Origin: CAYQSU01 sp964420325
Lineage (GTDB): Bacteria; Pseudomonadota; Alphaproteobacteria; Rhodospirillales; Defluviicoccaceae
DNA: 40,963 nucleotides
Direction: 5' to 3'
Assembly: GCA_964420325.1 (NCBI GenBank)
Contig: CAYQSU010000026.1
Location: 1 to 40,963, forward strand
Each line of letters starts with the position of its first letter. Position 1 is the first letter of the stretch. Under the pieces are notes generated by a model. The model worked only from the letters and a program-made list of their open reading frames with translations. It was not told the origin of the DNA and did no database searches. This document shows, piece after piece, positions 40,357-40,963 of this stretch. Both the position numbers and the translations under genes were made by a program.

Positions 40357-40673
40357 TCGAGGCCCGTTGTGATCGGGGCCCGCGCCGAGACGAGAGGAAA
40401 CCTAAATCCAGCGAACTCCCGCTTCCGGCAGGTCGAAAGTCACGCACGTATGATCGGATTCCAGCCGCGCGGTCGGCTTGCAAGAAGGTGGCGCCAGTTC
40501 TCAAGCCGAGATCCGGCCCTCGGGTCTCCGCCTCGTCGAGCGGGCTTCCCGGTCTTGTCGACGGCGCTCCCGACCTCGAACCGCCGCCCGACGATGCTTC
40601 GGCGGCGGTGATCTGCCATCAGCCTCCTGATCGCCGCCAAGGCGGCAAGGCGTAGGCCGAGGGCCGCGCAACG
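40357..40673. other. Intergenic region, no supported gene
   Basis: No coding or RNA feature is supported in this 317-bp stretch. Short frames exist on both strands but lack ribosome binding sites and recognisable similarity. It separates the cupin gene from the YHS-type fragment, and its origin is unclear. Confidence 0.5.
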
Positions 40674-40841
40674 TCAGTCGGCCTGACCCAGTGTCTTCCA
40701 GTTCTCGTCCGCGGTCGCGATACGCGACGCGGGCGCTTCCATGAGATAGGCCGTGGCCCCGGCGGAGCCGCCGAGAAACAGCTTTCCGTCGACGATGACC
40801 CAAGCCTCGGGGTCGATGGGCGCCCGACGACCGAGCGACAT
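40674..40841 (-). pseudogene. Fragment of YHS domain protein (C-terminal part)
   Basis: Minus-strand frame with ATG 40841 and stop 40676-40674 (55 aa). It reads APIDPEAWVIVDGKLFLGG and IATADENWKTLGQ, which match the C-terminal half of YHS domain-containing proteins (usually PIDPEAWTVVDGKLYLN, then IAKADANWP). The N-terminal YHS half is missing; upstream in the same frame there is no similarity, though no stop until the guaA end. Probably a remnant, less likely a true small protein. Confidence 0.5.
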
Positions 40842-40908
40842 GCCGCCAGCGATCCTGCCCCTGTTACGCGCTGTAGCGTAGATTCGGATACCGGCGGATG
40901 GGCAAGAA

Positions 40909-40963
40909 TCATTCCCATTCGATGGTGCCGGGGGGCTTGGAGGTGACGTCGTAGACCACCCGG
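40909..40963 (-). CDS. guaA: GMP synthase, 3' end (partial)
   Basis: The minus strand at the right edge ends RVVYDVTSKPPGTIEWE then stop, the diagnostic C-terminus of glutamine-hydrolysing GMP synthase (GuaA, E. coli ends similarly with PPATIEWE). Only 17 codons and the stop are within the window; the rest lies to the right. GuaA aminates XMP to GMP with glutamine and ATP. Confidence 0.9.
   Translation of the reverse strand, partial: RVVYDVTSKPPGTIEWE

Noticed and set aside
40369..40640. Protein genes on either strand between the cupin and YHS fragment
   Set aside because: Frames of 66-80 residues have no ribosome binding site, no recognisable similarity and shadow-like composition.

Overview
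This window is a GC-rich chromosomal segment, very probably from an alphaproteobacterium of Rhodospirillales type. That placement is inferred from gene content and order: a zinc-type RpoE/ChrR pair, a second RpoH, a fliL-fliM-(DUF6468)-motE run, and G/C-ending codons in nearly every gene. No rRNA, CRISPR array or prophage was seen. The one tRNA is tRNA-Glu(CTC).

Region 1 (1-4354): a short 10-bp tandem repeat at the left edge, an unrecognised secreted protein, a hemerythrin-like O2-binding protein, and a minus-strand group holding phenylacetate-CoA ligase (PaaK), a PaaI-type thioesterase and a small exported nuclease. The tRNA closes the region.

Region 2 (4497-17261) is the most interesting part: a compact photo-oxidative (singlet-oxygen) stress island. 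It holds the ECF sigma factor RpoE with its zinc/cupin anti-sigma ChrR, a DUF6134 protein and an SDR. Convergent to these is a tightly coupled minus-strand operon (FAD amine oxidase-like, DUF1365, cyclopropane-fatty-acid-synthase-like methyltransferase, GPH-type transporter). Then come an SDR plus FeS-type (6-4) photolyase operon, another SDR, an RpoH-type sigma factor (RpoH2) and GTP cyclohydrolase I. I found five promoter-like sites with the same architecture (TGATCC or a one-base variant, exactly 16 bp, then CGTA). They lie in front of rpoE, the lipid operon, the SDR-photolyase operon, the second SDR and rpoH2. One ECF factor therefore appears to drive itself, membrane-lipid remodelling, DNA repair and a downstream heat-shock-type sigma factor.

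Region 3 (17425-20554): a possible 53-residue ORF overlapping a metallo-beta-lactamase hydrolase, an Ap4A phosphorylase-like protein and an MFS transporter.

Region 4 (20551-36381): flagellar genes. Minus strand: flgF-flgG-flgA-flgH. Plus strand: fliL-fliM-DUF6468-motE-cheY, two MotB-like proteins and a 1029-residue repeat protein. Polyamine genes speD-speE and a small heat-shock protein follow. Then, on the minus strand, an flhB-C-terminal-like gene, an unknown helical protein, fliO and fliP.

Region 5 (36496-40963): agmatinase, then an accessory, decayed stretch. An acyl-ACP synthetase (Aas-like) is cut by an IS3-family remnant. A DUF900 hydrolase and a small membrane protein follow. A scrap of IS256-family transposase abuts a broken cupin, and an intact cupin gene comes next. 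A fragment of a YHS-family protein and the 3' end of guaA lie at the right edge.

Start sites were chosen from overlaps, ribosome binding sites and family lengths. All family assignments are from reading the translations; no database search was run.
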